Assembly (NCBI GenBank): GCA_902800625.1
Contig: CADCFG010000003.1
Coordinates: forward strand, 62,001-126,000
Direction of reading: 5' to 3'
DNA: 64,000 nucleotides
Origin: an uncultured Eubacteriales bacterium
Lineage (GTDB): Bacteria > Bacillota > Clostridia > Christensenellales > Aristaeellaceae
Below are positions 27,380 to 36,921 of the stretch, piece by piece (positions within the stretch are counted from its first letter, which is position 1; the number at the start of each line of letters is the position of its first letter). The notes below the pieces were generated by a model. It saw only the letters and a program-made list of their open reading frames with translations, ran no database searches and was not told the origin of the DNA. The translations under genes were made by a program, and so were the position numbers.

Positions 27380-28290
27380 ATACCTCCGTCAACCTCGCCG
27401 GATTACAGCTCGACAACCCCGTGATCCCCGCCAGCGGCACCTTCGGCTTCGGCTATGAGTTCGCCGAGCTGTACGACATCAACGTGCTGGGCAGCATCGC
27501 GCTGAAGGGCACCACGAAGGAGCCCCGCTTCGGCAACCCCCTGCCACGCATCGCCGAGTGTTCCGATGGAATGATCAACAGCGTGGGGCTTCAGAACCCG
27601 GGTGTGCATGCCGTGATCGACGAGGAGCTGCCCCGGCTGGAAAAGGTGTTCCACAAGCCTGCCGTGGCCAACATCTCCGGCTTCGCCATCGAGGATTACG
27701 CCTGCTGCGCCGAACTGTTCGACAAAGACCCGCGCATCGGCATCCTCGAGATCAACGTCTCCTGCCCCAACGTACATAACGGCGGCATGTCCTTCGGCAC
27801 CGAGCCGGAGAGCGCCGCGGCGGTCACGAGGGCGGTGAAGGCCGTAACGAAAAAGCCGGTGTTTATGAAGCTGACCCCCAACGTCACTGACATCGCCGCC
27901 ATCGCCCGGGCCTGCGCGGACGCCGGCGCGGACGGCATCAGCCTCATCAACACGCTGCTGGGCATGCGCATCGACCTGAAGCGCCGCGCGCCCGTCATCG
28001 CCAACACCATGGGCGGCTTCTCCGGCCGGGCGGTGTTCCCGGTGGCGCTTCGGATGGTGTGGCAGGTGTACGAGGCCACGGGGCTGCCCATCATGGGCAT
28101 CGGCGGCGTCTCCAGCGCCGAGGACGTGATCGAAATGCTGCTGGCCGGGGCCACGGCGGTGCAGGTTGGCGCGGAGAATCTGGTGAACCCCTGGGCCTGC
28201 CCGCAGATCATCGGGGCCCTGCCGGCGGCCATGCAGAAATACGGCATCGAAAACCTTTCCGACATCATAGGAGGTGCGCATCATGGGTAA
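27373..28290 (+). CDS. pyrD: Dihydroorotate dehydrogenase B (NAD+), catalytic subunit
   Basis: This FMN enzyme oxidises dihydroorotate to orotate. The 305-residue protein has the type 1B features [26 protein letters not shown] and the active-site Cys in [11 protein letters not shown] near residue 132, followed by the FMN phosphate motif [20 protein letters not shown]. It depends on PyrK for NAD+ use. The start overlaps pyrK and the stop overlaps pyrF by 8 nt. Confidence 0.97.
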   Translation: MVNTSVNLAGLQLDNPVIPASGTFGFGYEFAELYDINVLGSIALKGTTKEPRFGNPLPRIAECSDGMINSVGLQNPGVHAVIDEELPRLEKVFHKPAVANISGFAIEDYACCAELFDKDPRIGILEINVSCPNVHNGGMSFGTEPESAAAVTRAVKAVTKKPVFMKLTPNVTDIAAIARACADAGADGISLINTLLGMRIDLKRRAPVIANTMGGFSGRAVFPVALRMVWQVYEATGLPIMGIGGVSSAEDVIEMLLAGATAVQVGAENLVNPWACPQIIGALPAAMQKYGIENLSDIIGGAHHG

Positions 28291-28987
28291 GGACGTCATC
28301 ATCGCCTGCGATTTTTCCAGCCGCGAGGCGGTTCTCTCGTTCCTCGACAAGTTCAGCAGCGAGGCCCGCAAGCCCTATGTCAAGATCGGCATGGAGCTGT
28401 TCTACGGCGCGGGGCCGGAGATCGTGCGCGAGATCAAGCGCCGCGGGCACAGCATATTCCTCGATCTCAAGCTGTGCGACATCCCCAACACCGTGAAAAA
28501 GAGCATGGCGGTGCTGCGGGACCTGGACGTGGACATGACCAACCTGCACGCCTTCGGCACCATCGAGATGATGAAGGCCGCCATTGAAGGCCTCACCCGC
28601 CCGGACGGCACGCGGCCTCTGCTGATCGCCGTCACCCAGCTGACTTCCACCAGCGAGCAGCGCATGAAGGACGAGCTGCTGATCGACGTGCCGCTTGCGG
28701 ACGTGGTGCTGCACTACGCGAAGAACGCCCAGGCGGCGGGCCTGGACGGCGTGGTCTGCTCGCCGCTGGAGAGCCCGGTGGTGCACGGGAGCTGCGGCGC
28801 GGGCTTCGTCACCGTCACCCCCGGCGTGCGCTTTGCCGACGGGGCCGTGGGCGACCAGGTGCGCGTCACCACCCCCGCCAGGGCCAAAGAGCTGGGCAGC
28901 GACTACATCGTCGTGGGCCGGCCCATCACCGCGGCGGAGGATCCCGTGGCGGCATATCGCAGGTGCTGCGAGGAGTTTATAGGATAA
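28283..28987 (+). CDS. pyrF: Orotidine 5'-phosphate decarboxylase
   Basis: PyrF converts OMP to UMP, the last step of the pathway. The 234-residue protein carries the catalytic [13 protein letters not shown] motif near residue 61, VTPGVRF and the phosphate-binding [22 protein letters not shown] precedes the ATG at 28283, which decides this start. The gene overlaps pyrD. Class I short form. Confidence 0.97.
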   Translation: MGKDVIIACDFSSREAVLSFLDKFSSEARKPYVKIGMELFYGAGPEIVREIKRRGHSIFLDLKLCDIPNTVKKSMAVLRDLDVDMTNLHAFGTIEMMKAAIEGLTRPDGTRPLLIAVTQLTSTSEQRMKDELLIDVPLADVVLHYAKNAQAAGLDGVVCSPLESPVVHGSCGAGFVTVTPGVRFADGAVGDQVRVTTPARAKELGSDYIVVGRPITAAEDPVAAYRRCCEEFIG

Positions 28988-28992
28988 GCTTT

Positions 28993-29100
28993 AGGGAACA
29001 GGGCCAAGGGAACAGGAATAGTGGCTTCCGCACTTTCTGCTCAACCATTCCCTGAGAAACGGTGGCAGCGGCATTTCCTGTTCCCTCTCCACTCTCCCTC
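28993..29100. repeat. Inverted repeat with degenerate tandem arms inside the pyr operon
   Basis: Left arm AGGGAACAGGGCCAAGGGAA, right arm TTTCCTGTTCCCTCTCC, with a central CCGCACTTTCT core shared with 11641-11735. It occupies the only sizeable gap between pyrF and pyrE and could affect mRNA processing. Confidence 0.65.
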
Positions 29101-29126
29101 ATTCACTATAATTTTGGAGGTTTACC

Positions 29127-29765
29127 ATGGAAAAACGCATTGCCAAGGACTTACTCTCAATCGGCGCCGTCTTTCTCCGCCCGGACGAGCCCTTCACCTG
29201 GGCCAGCGGCATAAAGTCCCCCATCTACTGCGACAACCGGCTGACGCTGACGGCGCCGGAAGTGCGCAACGACGTGGAAAACGGCCTGGCGGAGGTCATC
29301 CGCCGGGAGTACCCGGACGTGGAGGTGCTGATGGGCACGAGCACCGCCGGCATCGCCCACGCGGCCATCGTGGGGCACCTGATGGGCCTGCCCATGGGCT
29401 ATGTGCGCGGGAGCGCCAAGGATCACGGCCGGGGCAACCAGATCGAGGGCAGGCTGGAGAAGGGCCAGAAGGTGGTCGTGGTCGAGGACCTGATCTCCAC
29501 CGCCGGCAGCTGCATCGAGGTGGTGAACGTGCTGCGCGAGGCCGGGGCTGAAGTGCTGGGCATTGCGTCCATCTTTACCTACGGCATGAAGAAGGGCCTG
29601 GACAGGCTCGCCGAGGCCAACGTGAAGAACGTGAGCCTGACGAACCTGGACGCCGTGGCCGAGGTGGCCGCCGAGACGGGCTACATCAAGCCCGATGATG
29701 TCGTGCGCCTCAGGAAGTTCCGGGACAATCCTTCGGACGAGAGCTGGATCGGAGGCAGAGCATGA
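29127..29765 (+). CDS. pyrE: Orotate phosphoribosyltransferase
   Basis: PyrE joins orotate to PRPP to give OMP. The 212-residue protein has [16 protein letters not shown] at the N-terminus, [27 protein letters not shown] (catalytic loop) and the PRPP motif [22 protein letters not shown] precedes the ATG. It overlaps pyrB by ATGA. Confidence 0.97.
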   Translation: MEKRIAKDLLSIGAVFLRPDEPFTWASGIKSPIYCDNRLTLTAPEVRNDVENGLAEVIRREYPDVEVLMGTSTAGIAHAAIVGHLMGLPMGYVRGSAKDHGRGNQIEGRLEKGQKVVVVEDLISTAGSCIEVVNVLREAGAEVLGIASIFTYGMKKGLDRLAEANVKNVSLTNLDAVAEVAAETGYIKPDDVVRLRKFRDNPSDESWIGGRA

Positions 29766-30676
29766 GGAGCCTGATCGACATACAGGAGCTGTCCGTTCAG
29801 GAGATCGACGAGCTGATCGCCGTGGCCAACGACATCATCGCCCATCCCGAGGACTACCGCGAGAAGTGCCGCTACAAGAAGCTGGCCACGCTGTTCTTCG
29901 AGCCCTCCACCCGCACGCGGCTGTCCTTCGAAGCCGCCATGTACGAGCTGGGCGGCCAGGTGCTGGGCTTCTCCGAGGCCCAGAGCTCATCCGCCGCCAA
30001 GGGCGAAAGCGTCTCGGACACCGTGCGCGTGGTCTCCGGCTACGCGGACATCATCGCCATGCGCCACCCCAAGGAGGGCGCGCCGCTGGTGGCCAGCCGG
30101 GCCGCCTCGGTGCCGGTGATCAACGCCGGGGACGGCGGCCACCTGCACCCCACCCAGACGCTCACCGACCTGCTGACCATCAGCCGGGAGAAGGGCAGAC
30201 TCAATAACCTGACCATCGGCGTGTGCGGCGATCTCAAGTTCGGCCGCACGGTGCATTCGCTGATCGCCGCCATGGCCCGCTACGAGGGCGTGAAGTTCGC
30301 TCTGATCAGCCCCGCGGAGCTGAAGCTGCCCAGCTACATCAAGAAGGAGATCCTCCAGCAAAAGGGCATCGAGTACGTGCAGACCACCGACCTGTCCGCC
30401 GTGATGCCGGATCTGGACATCCTGTACATGACCCGCGTGCAGCGCGAGCGCTTCTTCAACGAGGAGGACTACCTGCGGCTCAAGAACAGCTACATCCTCA
30501 CCCCGGAGAAGCTGGCTAACGCCAAGGCCGACCTGTCCATCCTGCACCCGCTGCCCCGGGTGAACGAGATCTCCACCGCCATCGATTCCGACCCCCGCGC
30601 CTGCTACTTCAAGCAGGCCCTGTACGGCAAGTACATCCGCATGGCGCTGATACTCAAGCTGTTGGAGGTGGCATAA
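29762..30676 (+). CDS. pyrB: Aspartate carbamoyltransferase, catalytic subunit
   Basis: PyrB condenses carbamoyl phosphate with aspartate. The 304-residue protein has the carbamoyl-phosphate loop [19 protein letters not shown], the SSSAAKGES loop, [15 protein letters not shown] and HPLPRVNEI. Together with PyrI it should form the allosteric holoenzyme. It is coupled to pyrE and pyrI with no gaps. Confidence 0.97.
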   Translation: MRSLIDIQELSVQEIDELIAVANDIIAHPEDYREKCRYKKLATLFFEPSTRTRLSFEAAMYELGGQVLGFSEAQSSSAAKGESVSDTVRVVSGYADIIAMRHPKEGAPLVASRAASVPVINAGDGGHLHPTQTLTDLLTISREKGRLNNLTIGVCGDLKFGRTVHSLIAAMARYEGVKFALISPAELKLPSYIKKEILQQKGIEYVQTTDLSAVMPDLDILYMTRVQRERFFNEEDYLRLKNSYILTPEKLANAKADLSILHPLPRVNEISTAIDSDPRACYFKQALYGKYIRMALILKLLEVA

Positions 30677-31093
30677 GTGAACATCGATTCCATTCGCAAC
30701 GGCATCGTGCTGGACCACATCAAGCCCGGCAAGGCCATGGAAATCTATCGCTTCCTGGGCCTGGACGCGCTGGACTGCTCGGTGGCCATCATCCAGAAGG
30801 CCCCCAGCAAGAAGCAGGGCCGCAAGGACATCATCAAGATCGATTCCGAGATGGACCTGGATCTGAACATCCTGGGCTTCATTGATCCGGAGATCACCGT
30901 GAACATCATCAAGGACGGCGAGCTGGTGGAGAAGAAGCACCTGACCCTGCCCGAACAGATCCGGGACGTGCTCAAGTGCAAAAACCCCCGCTGCATCACC
31001 AGCGTGGAGCAGGAGCTTCCCCACATCTTCGTACTGACCGACCGGAAGAAGGCCGTGTACCGCTGCCTGTACTGCGAGACAAAGGCGGAGTAG
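30677..31093 (+). CDS. pyrI: Aspartate carbamoyltransferase, regulatory subunit
   Basis: PyrI binds nucleotide effectors and modulates PyrB. The 138-residue protein begins (GTG) MNIDSIRNGIVLDHIKPGKA, the nucleotide-binding domain, and ends with a zinc site: CKNPRC and CLYC supply four Cys. The GTG follows the pyrB stop directly, with GGAGG just upstream inside pyrB. It is the last gene of the operon. Confidence 0.96.
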   Translation: MNIDSIRNGIVLDHIKPGKAMEIYRFLGLDALDCSVAIIQKAPSKKQGRKDIIKIDSEMDLDLNILGFIDPEITVNIIKDGELVEKKHLTLPEQIRDVLKCKNPRCITSVEQELPHIFVLTDRKKAVYRCLYCETKAE

Positions 31094-31125
31094 GCTTCTG
31101 ATTTGCCATGCAAACCAGATTTCAT

Positions 31126-31154
31126 TTGACATTTTCCCCCGCCTCTGCTATGAT
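31126..31154 (+). promoter_or_regulatory. Predicted promoter of scfA
   Basis: TTGACA (31126-31131) and TATGAT (31149-31154) with a 17-nt spacer give the SCIFF locus its own transcription start. Confidence 0.7.
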
Positions 31155-31185
31155 ATACTTATCAACATATGTGGAGGAATTCAAA

Positions 31186-31335
31186 ATGACCCATATCAAG
31201 ACCATCGAAACCCGCAACCTGTGCGACAGCGCCAAGAACGGCGGCTGCGGCGAGTGCCAGACCTCCTGCCAGTCCGCTTGCAAGACCAGCTGCGGCATCG
31301 CCAACCAGCAGTGCGAGCAGAAGGCCGACAAGTAA
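31186..31335 (+). CDS. scfA: SCIFF ranthipeptide precursor
   Basis: A 49-residue peptide, MTHIKTIETRNL..., with seven Cys at residues 13, 21, 24, 28, 32, 36 and 43 and the family signature CQTSCQSACKTSC. SCIFF peptides are nearly universal in Clostridia; a radical-SAM enzyme forms a Cys-to-Thr thioether. Here the residue after the sixth Cys (position 37), where Thr is usual, is Gly (KTSCGIANQQC), and there is an extra Cys at 13. GGAGG precedes the ATG. The maturase gene follows 78 nt downstream. The biological role of mature SCIFF is linked in some clostridia to population-density signalling but remains uncertain. Confidence 0.93.
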   Translation: MTHIKTIETRNLCDSAKNGGCGECQTSCQSACKTSCGIANQQCEQKADK

Positions 31336-31361
31336 GGTAGTAAGGTTCGCAGAAAAACGAC

Positions 31362-31387
31362 GAATGCCGCCTGTAAGGGCGGCATTC
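31362..31387 (+). promoter_or_regulatory. Hairpin between precursor and maturase genes
   Basis: A perfect 10-bp stem (GAATGCCGCC/GGCGGCATTC) with a 6-nt loop and no T-run lies between scfA and scfB. It probably stabilises the scfA message or partly attenuates scfB so that precursor exceeds enzyme. Confidence 0.55.
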
Positions 31388-31413
31388 CCATTATACAAGC
31401 GGGGCAATGTGAT

Positions 31414-32784
31414 ATGATTCATCAGTACAAATTGAACGGCTACAACATCGTGCTGGACGTGTGCTCCGGCTCGGTGCACGTGGTGGACGACGCCGCCTAC
31501 GACATCATCGCTCTCTATGAAACCCATTCCCGGGAGGAAATCCTTTCCAAAATGGCGGAAAAGTACCCCAACGTGCCCGTCCAGGAGCTTTCCGAGTGCT
31601 ACGACCAGGTGACTGGATTGAAGGACGCGGGCAAGCTGTTCGCGCCGGACACCTTCGCGCCCATGGCCGGGGACCTGAAGCAGCGCACCAGCGGCGTGGT
31701 GAAGGCGCTTTGCCTGCACGTGGCCCACACCTGCAACCTGAACTGCGCCTACTGCTTCGCCAGCCAGGGCAAGTACCACGGCGAACGGGCCGTGATGAGC
31801 TACGAGGTGGGCAAGCAGGCGCTGGATTTCCTCATCGAAAACTCCGGCACCCGGCGCAACCTGGAGGTGGACTTCTTCGGCGGCGAGCCGCTGATGAACT
31901 TCGACGTGGTAAAGCGCCTGGTGGCCTACGCCCGCAGCATCGAGGCGGAGAAGGGCAAGCATTTTCGCTTCACGCTGACCACCAACGGCATGCTGGTGGA
32001 TGACGACGTGATCGACTTCGCCAACCGCGAGTGCCACAACGTGGTGCTGAGCCTGGACGGCCGCAAGGAGATCCACGACGCCTGCCGGGTGGATTACGCC
32101 GGAAACGGCAGCTGGGAGCGGATCGTTCCGAAGTTCCAGCGGTTCGTGGAGAAGCGCGGCGGCAAAAACTACTACATGCGAGGCACCTTCACCCACGCCA
32201 ACCCGGATTTCCTCAATGACATCAAGGTGATGCTGGACCTGGGCTTCACGGAACTTTCCATGGAACCGGTGGTCTGCCAGGATGGCGACCCCGCCGCGCT
32301 GACGGAAGCGGATATGCCCATCGTGTTCAGGCAGTACGAGGACTTGGCGAAGCTGATGATCCAGCGCCGCAAAGAGGGCCGCCCCTTCACCTTCTACCAC
32401 TACATGATCGACCTGACTGGCGGGCCCTGCATCTACAAGCGCATCTCCGGCTGCGGCAGCGGCACCGAGTACATGGCCGTCACCCCCTGGGGCGATTTGT
32501 ACCCGTGCCACCAGTTCGTGGGCGAGGAGCGCTTCAAGCTGGGCGACATCTGGCAGGGCGTCACCAACCACGAGCGCCAGGCGGAATTCGCCGCCTGCAA
32601 CGTCTACGCCCGCCCCGAGTGCCGGGACTGCTGGGCGAGATTGTACTGCTCCGGCGGCTGCGCGGCCAACGCCTGGCACGCCACCGGCAGCGTCACCGGC
32701 GTGTACAAGTACGGCTGCGAACTGTTCAAGAAGCGCATGGAGTGCGCCATCATGGCCGAGATCGACAGGCAGTTCGGCGAGTGA
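31414..32784 (+). CDS. scfB: SCIFF radical-SAM maturase with SPASM domain
   Basis: This enzyme installs thioether links in the SCIFF peptide. The 456-residue protein has an N-terminal peptide-recognition domain (about 1-95), the radical-SAM motif CNLNCAYC (near residue 109), the FFGGEP motif, and a C-terminal SPASM region with Cys in GPCIYKRISGCGSG, DLYPCHQF, CRDCWARLYCSGGC and KYGCELF for two extra [4Fe-4S] clusters. Length is typical. The ATG at 31414 follows a GGGGCAATGTGAT stretch with a weak ribosome site. It pairs with the adjacent precursor. Confidence 0.95.
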   Translation: MIHQYKLNGYNIVLDVCSGSVHVVDDAAYDIIALYETHSREEILSKMAEKYPNVPVQELSECYDQVTGLKDAGKLFAPDTFAPMAGDLKQRTSGVVKALCLHVAHTCNLNCAYCFASQGKYHGERAVMSYEVGKQALDFLIENSGTRRNLEVDFFGGEPLMNFDVVKRLVAYARSIEAEKGKHFRFTLTTNGMLVDDDVIDFANRECHNVVLSLDGRKEIHDACRVDYAGNGSWERIVPKFQRFVEKRGGKNYYMRGTFTHANPDFLNDIKVMLDLGFTELSMEPVVCQDGDPAALTEADMPIVFRQYEDLAKLMIQRRKEGRPFTFYHYMIDLTGGPCIYKRISGCGSGTEYMAVTPWGDLYPCHQFVGEERFKLGDIWQGVTNHERQAEFAACNVYARPECRDCWARLYCSGGCAANAWHATGSVTGVYKYGCELFKKRMECAIMAEIDRQFGE

Positions 32785-32790
32785 GTAAAA

Positions 32791-32949
32791 CAATTAGGAA
32801 TGAGGAATTAGGAATTAAGAATTGTTGTTGAAATCCTTGTGGATTTCTTTGATTCTGACAATATAGCGAATAATCGCTGTTCAATTCAATCAAATCCGTC
32901 AGGATTTGCACCGCCATTCCTCATTCCTCATTCCTGATTCCTCATTAAT
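32791..32949. repeat. Inverted repeat with GGAAT-type tandem arms
   Basis: Left arm AATTAGGAATGAGGAATTAG, right arm ATTCCTCATTCCTCATTCC, with small inner palindromes (GAAATCC/GGATTTC, CAAATCC/GGATTTG, AGCGAATAATCGCT). It fills the 188-nt gap between scfB and the decarboxylase gene. Confidence 0.65.
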
Positions 32950-32972
32950 TCAACACCCTTTGAGGAAAGACG

Positions 32973-34355
32973 ATGATCACAACTCCCATCCTGGATTTTG
33001 TCCGCAATTACGCCGCTTCCGGCGCGGCGCGGCTGCATATGCCCGGACACAAGGGTGCGGGCGTGCTGGGCTGCGAGGCGCTGGACATCACCGAGATCGA
33101 CGGCGCGGACGAGCTGTACGCCCCCGGCGGCATCATCGCCGAGAGCGAGCAAAACGCCTCGGCGCTGTTCGGCGCGGACACGTATTACTCCTGCGAGGGC
33201 AGCTCCCTGGCCATCCGTGCGATGCTGATGCTGGCGCTGTCCACCATCGCTTCCCCCTCAGGGGCAGGCGCCCCCGGCACAGCGGGATCGAATGAGGCCG
33301 TTTCCCGCCCCCTCGTCCTCGCCGGACGCAACGCCCACCGCGCCTTCTTGAGCGCGGCGGCGCTTCTGGACTTCGACGTGGCCTGGCTGAATCCCGCCCC
33401 CGGGGACGCCTACCACAGCTGCACGGTGACCGCCGAAGGCGTGGATGCGGCGCTGGCTCGGCTGAACGGCCGCTGCCGGGTGGTGTACCTCACCAGCCCG
33501 GACTACCTGGGCCACATCGCGGACATCGAATCCATCGCGAAGGTCTGCCGCGCCCACGGCGCGCTGCTGCTGGTGGACAACGCCCACGGCGCGTATTTGC
33601 GGTTCCTGCCCGGCGGTTCCCGGCACCCCATGGACCTGGGCGCGGACCTGTGCTGCGACTCCGCCCACAAAACCCTGCCCGCCCTCACCGGCGCGGCCTA
33701 CCTGCACGTGCATCCCCGGCTGGGCCTCTCCCCACGGCGGGTGAAGGCGGCGCTGTCGATGTTCGGCTCGTCCAGCCCGTCCTGGCTGATCTTGCAGTCG
33801 CTGGACGCCTGCAACCGATATCTGGAGACGTTTCCGGAGGCGCTCAAGGCCTTCCTTGAGAAGCTGGCTGCGCTGAAAGCGGCGCTGGCCGGCCACGGCT
33901 ATGCGCTCGTCGGCGACGAGCCCATGAAGCTGACCATCGCCGCGCGGTGCTTCGGCTATACCGGCGACGCGCTGGCGGAGATCCTGCGGGGCCGCGGCAT
34001 CTACAGCGAGTTCCACGACCCGGACTTCCTCACGCTCATGCCCGCGCCTGCCAACACCGACGCCGACCTGCTGCGCGTAAGGGACGCCCTGCTGGCCGTC
34101 CCCCGCCGCCCGGCGCTGGAGCAGCGCGCCCCCGAATACCGCGCGCCGTTTGCGGCCATGGGCATCCGCGACGCCGCCTTCGCGCCCCGGGAAACCCTGC
34201 CCGCGCGCGCCTGCCTGGGCCGCGTGCTGGCCGCCCCCGCCCTGAGCTGCCCGCCCTGCGTGCCCGTCGCCGTGTGCGGCGAGGCGATCGACGAGGCGGT
34301 GCTGGAGCGGCTTAAGTACTACGGGATCGAAAGCTGCGAAGTCGTCGCGGAGTGA
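32973..34355 (+). CDS. Orn/Lys/Arg decarboxylase-family PLP enzyme (short form)
   Basis: A 460-residue fold-type I PLP enzyme. It opens with ARLHMPGHKGAGVLG and DITEIDGADELYAPGGII, as in Firmicutes arginine/lysine decarboxylases, and binds PLP through the Lys in CCDSAHKTLPALTG near residue 234; the C-terminal domain has IYSEFHDPDFLTLMPAP. The likely product is a polyamine precursor, but substrate cannot be read from sequence. GAGGAAAG precedes the ATG. No tmk or other common partner gene follows. Confidence 0.9.
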   Translation: MITTPILDFVRNYAASGAARLHMPGHKGAGVLGCEALDITEIDGADELYAPGGIIAESEQNASALFGADTYYSCEGSSLAIRAMLMLALSTIASPSGAGAPGTAGSNEAVSRPLVLAGRNAHRAFLSAAALLDFDVAWLNPAPGDAYHSCTVTAEGVDAALARLNGRCRVVYLTSPDYLGHIADIESIAKVCRAHGALLLVDNAHGAYLRFLPGGSRHPMDLGADLCCDSAHKTLPALTGAAYLHVHPRLGLSPRRVKAALSMFGSSSPSWLILQSLDACNRYLETFPEALKAFLEKLAALKAALAGHGYALVGDEPMKLTIAARCFGYTGDALAEILRGRGIYSEFHDPDFLTLMPAPANTDADLLRVRDALLAVPRRPALEQRAPEYRAPFAAMGIRDAAFAPRETLPARACLGRVLAAPALSCPPCVPVAVCGEAIDEAVLERLKYYGIESCEVVAE

Positions 34356-34373
34356 TTTTTCACGCCTTCAGCA

Positions 34374-34402
34374 TTGAAAGCGCGTCATTCCTGTGTTACA
34401 AT
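34374..34402 (+). promoter_or_regulatory. Predicted promoter of the LUD gene
   Basis: TTGAAA (34374-34379) and TACAAT (34397-34402), 17-nt spacer, 25 nt before the start codon. Confidence 0.6.
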
Positions 34403-34427
34403 CAAGAAAAACAGCGGAGGTATCGCC

Positions 34428-35057
34428 ATGAACGAGATGATCACCAAGCGCAACATCCTGCTGGCCCAGAAGGTCATCAAGGGGCTGGAATCGCGGAACA
34501 TGACCGGCTATTACGCCGGCAGCCGGGACGAGGCCAGGAAGCTGGCCCTGTCGCTGATCAGCGAGGGCGCCAGCGTCACCATGGGCGGTGCCATGAGCGC
34601 CCATGAGATCGGCCTGGTGGACGCGCTGAAGGCCGGGAACTACCACTTCATCGACCGGGACGAATACGAGGACAAGCGGGCCGCCATGCTGGCCGCCTAT
34701 GACGCGGACGTGTTCCTGTCCAGCGCCAACGCCATCACCGAGGACGGCATCATGGTGAACATCGACGGCAACGCCAACCGGGTCTCCGCCATCTGCCAGG
34801 GGCCGAAGAAGGTGGTGTTCATCGTGGGGCTGAACAAGGTCACCCCCGATCTGGACAGCGCCATGAAGCGGGCCCGCAGCGTGGCCGCGCCCACCAACGC
34901 CCAGCGCTTCGGGCTGAACACCCCCTGCTGCAAGACGGGCACCTGCATGGACTGCAAGTCGCCGGACACCATCTGCTGCCAGTTCCTGATCACCCGCTTC
35001 TCCCGCCACAGGGACAGGATCCACGTGATCCTGGTGAACGAGAGCCTGGGGTTCTGA
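34428..35057 (+). CDS. LUD-domain (DUF162, LutC/YkgG-like) protein
   Basis: A 209-residue protein with the LUD fold seen in lactate-utilisation proteins: SEGASVTMGGAMSAHEIGLV, DVFLSSANAITEDGIMVNID and KVVFIVGLNKVTPDLDSA. A Cys-rich segment (CCKTGTCMDCKSPDTICC, near residues 167-185) is typical of stand-alone clostridial members and suggests metal binding. There is no LutA or LutB nearby, so a lactate role is not supported by context. GGAGG precedes the ATG at 34428. Confidence 0.88.
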   Translation: MNEMITKRNILLAQKVIKGLESRNMTGYYAGSRDEARKLALSLISEGASVTMGGAMSAHEIGLVDALKAGNYHFIDRDEYEDKRAAMLAAYDADVFLSSANAITEDGIMVNIDGNANRVSAICQGPKKVVFIVGLNKVTPDLDSAMKRARSVAAPTNAQRFGLNTPCCKTGTCMDCKSPDTICCQFLITRFSRHRDRIHVILVNESLGF

Positions 35058-35069
35058 TTATCTGCCGAC

Positions 35070-35100
35070 AAAAAGCCTTCCCCTTTGGGGAAGGCTTTTT
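35070..35100. terminator. Bidirectional terminator between LUD and sirtuin genes
   Basis: 14-bp stem (AAAAAGCCTTCCCC / GGGGAAGGCTTTTT) with a TTT loop; the T-run and A-run serve both convergent genes. The same AGCCTTCCC core recurs at 36982-37004. Confidence 0.85.
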
Positions 35101-35815
35101 ATGCTTCTGTGCTTCCCAGCACCTCCGCCACGTCGCCCCTGACGACCAGCGTGGCCCGCTCATCCGCGGGGGTGGGCTCCCGGTTGACCACCACCAGGTA
35201 CTTGCCGTGGAAGTAATCCAGCATGGATGCCGCGGGCTCCACGGACAGGGACGTGCCCGCCACGATCAGCGTATCGCAGTTGGAAATCTCCCGGCACGCG
35301 CCCATGCGGGTGTACTTGTCCGGGGCCTCGCCGTAGAGCACCACCCAAGGCTTCACCACCCCGCCGCAGCGCTCGCACCGGGGAATGCCCTCGCTGCGCA
35401 GCACCTTCTCCAGGCCGTAGAAGGCGTTGCAGTCCATGCAGTAGTTCTCCCACACGCTGCCGTGCACCTCGTACACCAGCCTGTTCCCCGCCCGCCTGTG
35501 CAGGCCGTCGATGTTCTGGGTCACGATGCCCCGCAGCTTCCCGGCCCGCTCCAGCCGGTACAGCGCCTCGTGGGCGGCGTTGGGCCGGGCGTCGGGAAAG
35601 ATCAAATGGCTGCGGTAAAACGCAAAGAATTTCTCCGGGTGGAGATAGAAGAAGGACTGGCTCAGGATCATCTCCGGGGTCAGCCCTTCCCATTCCCCGG
35701 CGTACAGGCCGCGTTCACCGCGGAAGTCCGGGATGCCGCTGGCCGTGGAAAACCCCGCGCCGGTGAAGCAGACGATGCGCCGGGAGGCATCGATGATGGA
35801 TTGAAGATTGGGCAT
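35099..35815 (-). CDS. cobB: Sir2-family NAD-dependent protein deacylase
   Basis: Sirtuins remove acyl groups from lysines using NAD+. The 238-residue protein shows [18 protein letters not shown], the catalytic [13 protein letters not shown] and [11 protein letters not shown] (His), two Cys pairs for zinc (CMDC, CERC) and [11 protein letters not shown]. Length is typical of bacterial CobB. The stop codon lies in the terminator's T-run. Substrates unknown. Confidence 0.95.
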   Translation of the reverse strand: MPNLQSIIDASRRIVCFTGAGFSTASGIPDFRGERGLYAGEWEGLTPEMILSQSFFYLHPEKFFAFYRSHLIFPDARPNAAHEALYRLERAGKLRGIVTQNIDGLHRRAGNRLVYEVHGSVWENYCMDCNAFYGLEKVLRSEGIPRCERCGGVVKPWVVLYGEAPDKYTRMGACREISNCDTLIVAGTSLSVEPAASMLDYFHGKYLVVVNREPTPADERATLVVRGDVAEVLGSTEA

Positions 35816-35869
35816 GGGATGCTCCTTGCTGCGTCACAGTATTCTGCCGCGGTCACCCGCTTTCATCCG

Positions 35870-36181
35870 TCACAGCCCCATCGCCAGCTCCGCCACGAAC
35901 ACCACGGCGCAGCAGGCCACGGACACCTGGAACAGGCTCCCGCCGAACCAGGCCAGCGCCAGGCCCAGCACCAGCGCCAGCGCGCCGGAGACGGGGCTCT
36001 GGGTGGCTGAGAGGATGGCCGGGAAGGTCATCACCGCCAGGGTGACGTAGGGCACGTAGTACAGGAAGGAGCGGATGGTTTTGTTGGTGATCTCCCGCCG
36101 GATCAGCGTCAGCGGCAGCACCCTGATCAGGTAGGACACCGCCCACATGCCCAGTATGTACAGATACACGTTATGCTGCAT
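35870..36181 (-). CDS. azlD: AzlD-family branched-chain amino-acid export subunit
   Basis: A 103-residue membrane protein with about four helices, containing SYLIRVLPLTLIRREITNK typical of AzlD. It is the small partner of AzlC in exporting branched-chain amino acids and analogues. Its ATG overlaps the azlC end by 11 nt, so the two are co-translated. Confidence 0.9.
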   Translation of the reverse strand: MQHNVYLYILGMWAVSYLIRVLPLTLIRREITNKTIRSFLYYVPYVTLAVMTFPAILSATQSPVSGALALVLGLALAWFGGSLFQVSVACCAVVFVAELAMGL

Positions 36182-36893
36182 GCCCGTCCTCCCCTTCCAC
36201 CGGGAACAGCAGGGCCGCACCCAGCGATATGACCACGGTGAGTATGATGATCTTCATGCCGGAGGAGATGCCGCTGAACACAGCCATGGCATTAAAGGCA
36301 TAGCTGGCGGCGAAGGAGATGCCCACCAGCGCGGCGATGATGCGGTTCTTGCGCATGGGCGGCACGAATATGGACATGAACATGCCGAACAGGCCCACGC
36401 TGAGCGCGCTGACCACCCGCACGGGCAGCACATTGCCCAGCACCACGCCCATCAGCGTGCCCAGCGCCCAGCCGGGGGTGGCCACGGCGGCCATGCCGTA
36501 GTTGTACCAGGGGTTCAGCCGCCCCTCCACGGACACGGACACGCCGAAGATCTCGTCGGTGATCCAAAGGCCCATCAGCAGCCGGTGCCGCAGGGGCAGC
36601 TTCGGGTCCACCTTCTGGGACAGCGCCGTGGACATCAGCAGGTAGCGGGCGTTGGCGATGGCTTCCATCACGATGACCTCCGCGTAGCTGGCCGAGGCCC
36701 CGATCAGCGTGAAGCCAATGTACTGCCCCGCCGAGGCCATGATCAGCGCGCTGGCGATGGTGGCCTGCGGGGCCGTCATGCCGGCGTTGCGGGCCGATAT
36801 GCCCAGGGCGATGGACACGGCGAAATAGCCCAGCATGATGGGGATGCCGTCCTTCAGGCCCTTGAAAAACCACTTCTTCCGGTCGGTCAACAT
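36171..36893 (-). CDS. azlC: AzlC-family branched-chain amino-acid exporter
   Basis: A 240-residue membrane protein with about six to seven helices. KDGIPIMLGYFAVSIALGI and ASAGQYIGFTLIGASASYAE are AzlC hallmarks. With AzlD it should export leucine/isoleucine-type amino acids. AGGAGG precedes the ATG at 36893. A promoter is visible upstream (TTGACA 36952-36947, TAATAT/TATAAT near 36922-36930 on the minus strand). The Lrp-type regulator commonly linked to azlCD is not adjacent but one lies at 43664. Confidence 0.92.
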   Translation of the reverse strand: MLTDRKKWFFKGLKDGIPIMLGYFAVSIALGISARNAGMTAPQATIASALIMASAGQYIGFTLIGASASYAEVIVMEAIANARYLLMSTALSQKVDPKLPLRHRLLMGLWITDEIFGVSVSVEGRLNPWYNYGMAAVATPGWALGTLMGVVLGNVLPVRVVSALSVGLFGMFMSIFVPPMRKNRIIAALVGISFAASYAFNAMAVFSGISSGMKIIILTVVISLGAALLFPVEGEDGHAA

Positions 36894-36921
36894 AGGTTTC
36901 CTCCTGTCGCTTTGCACAGGT

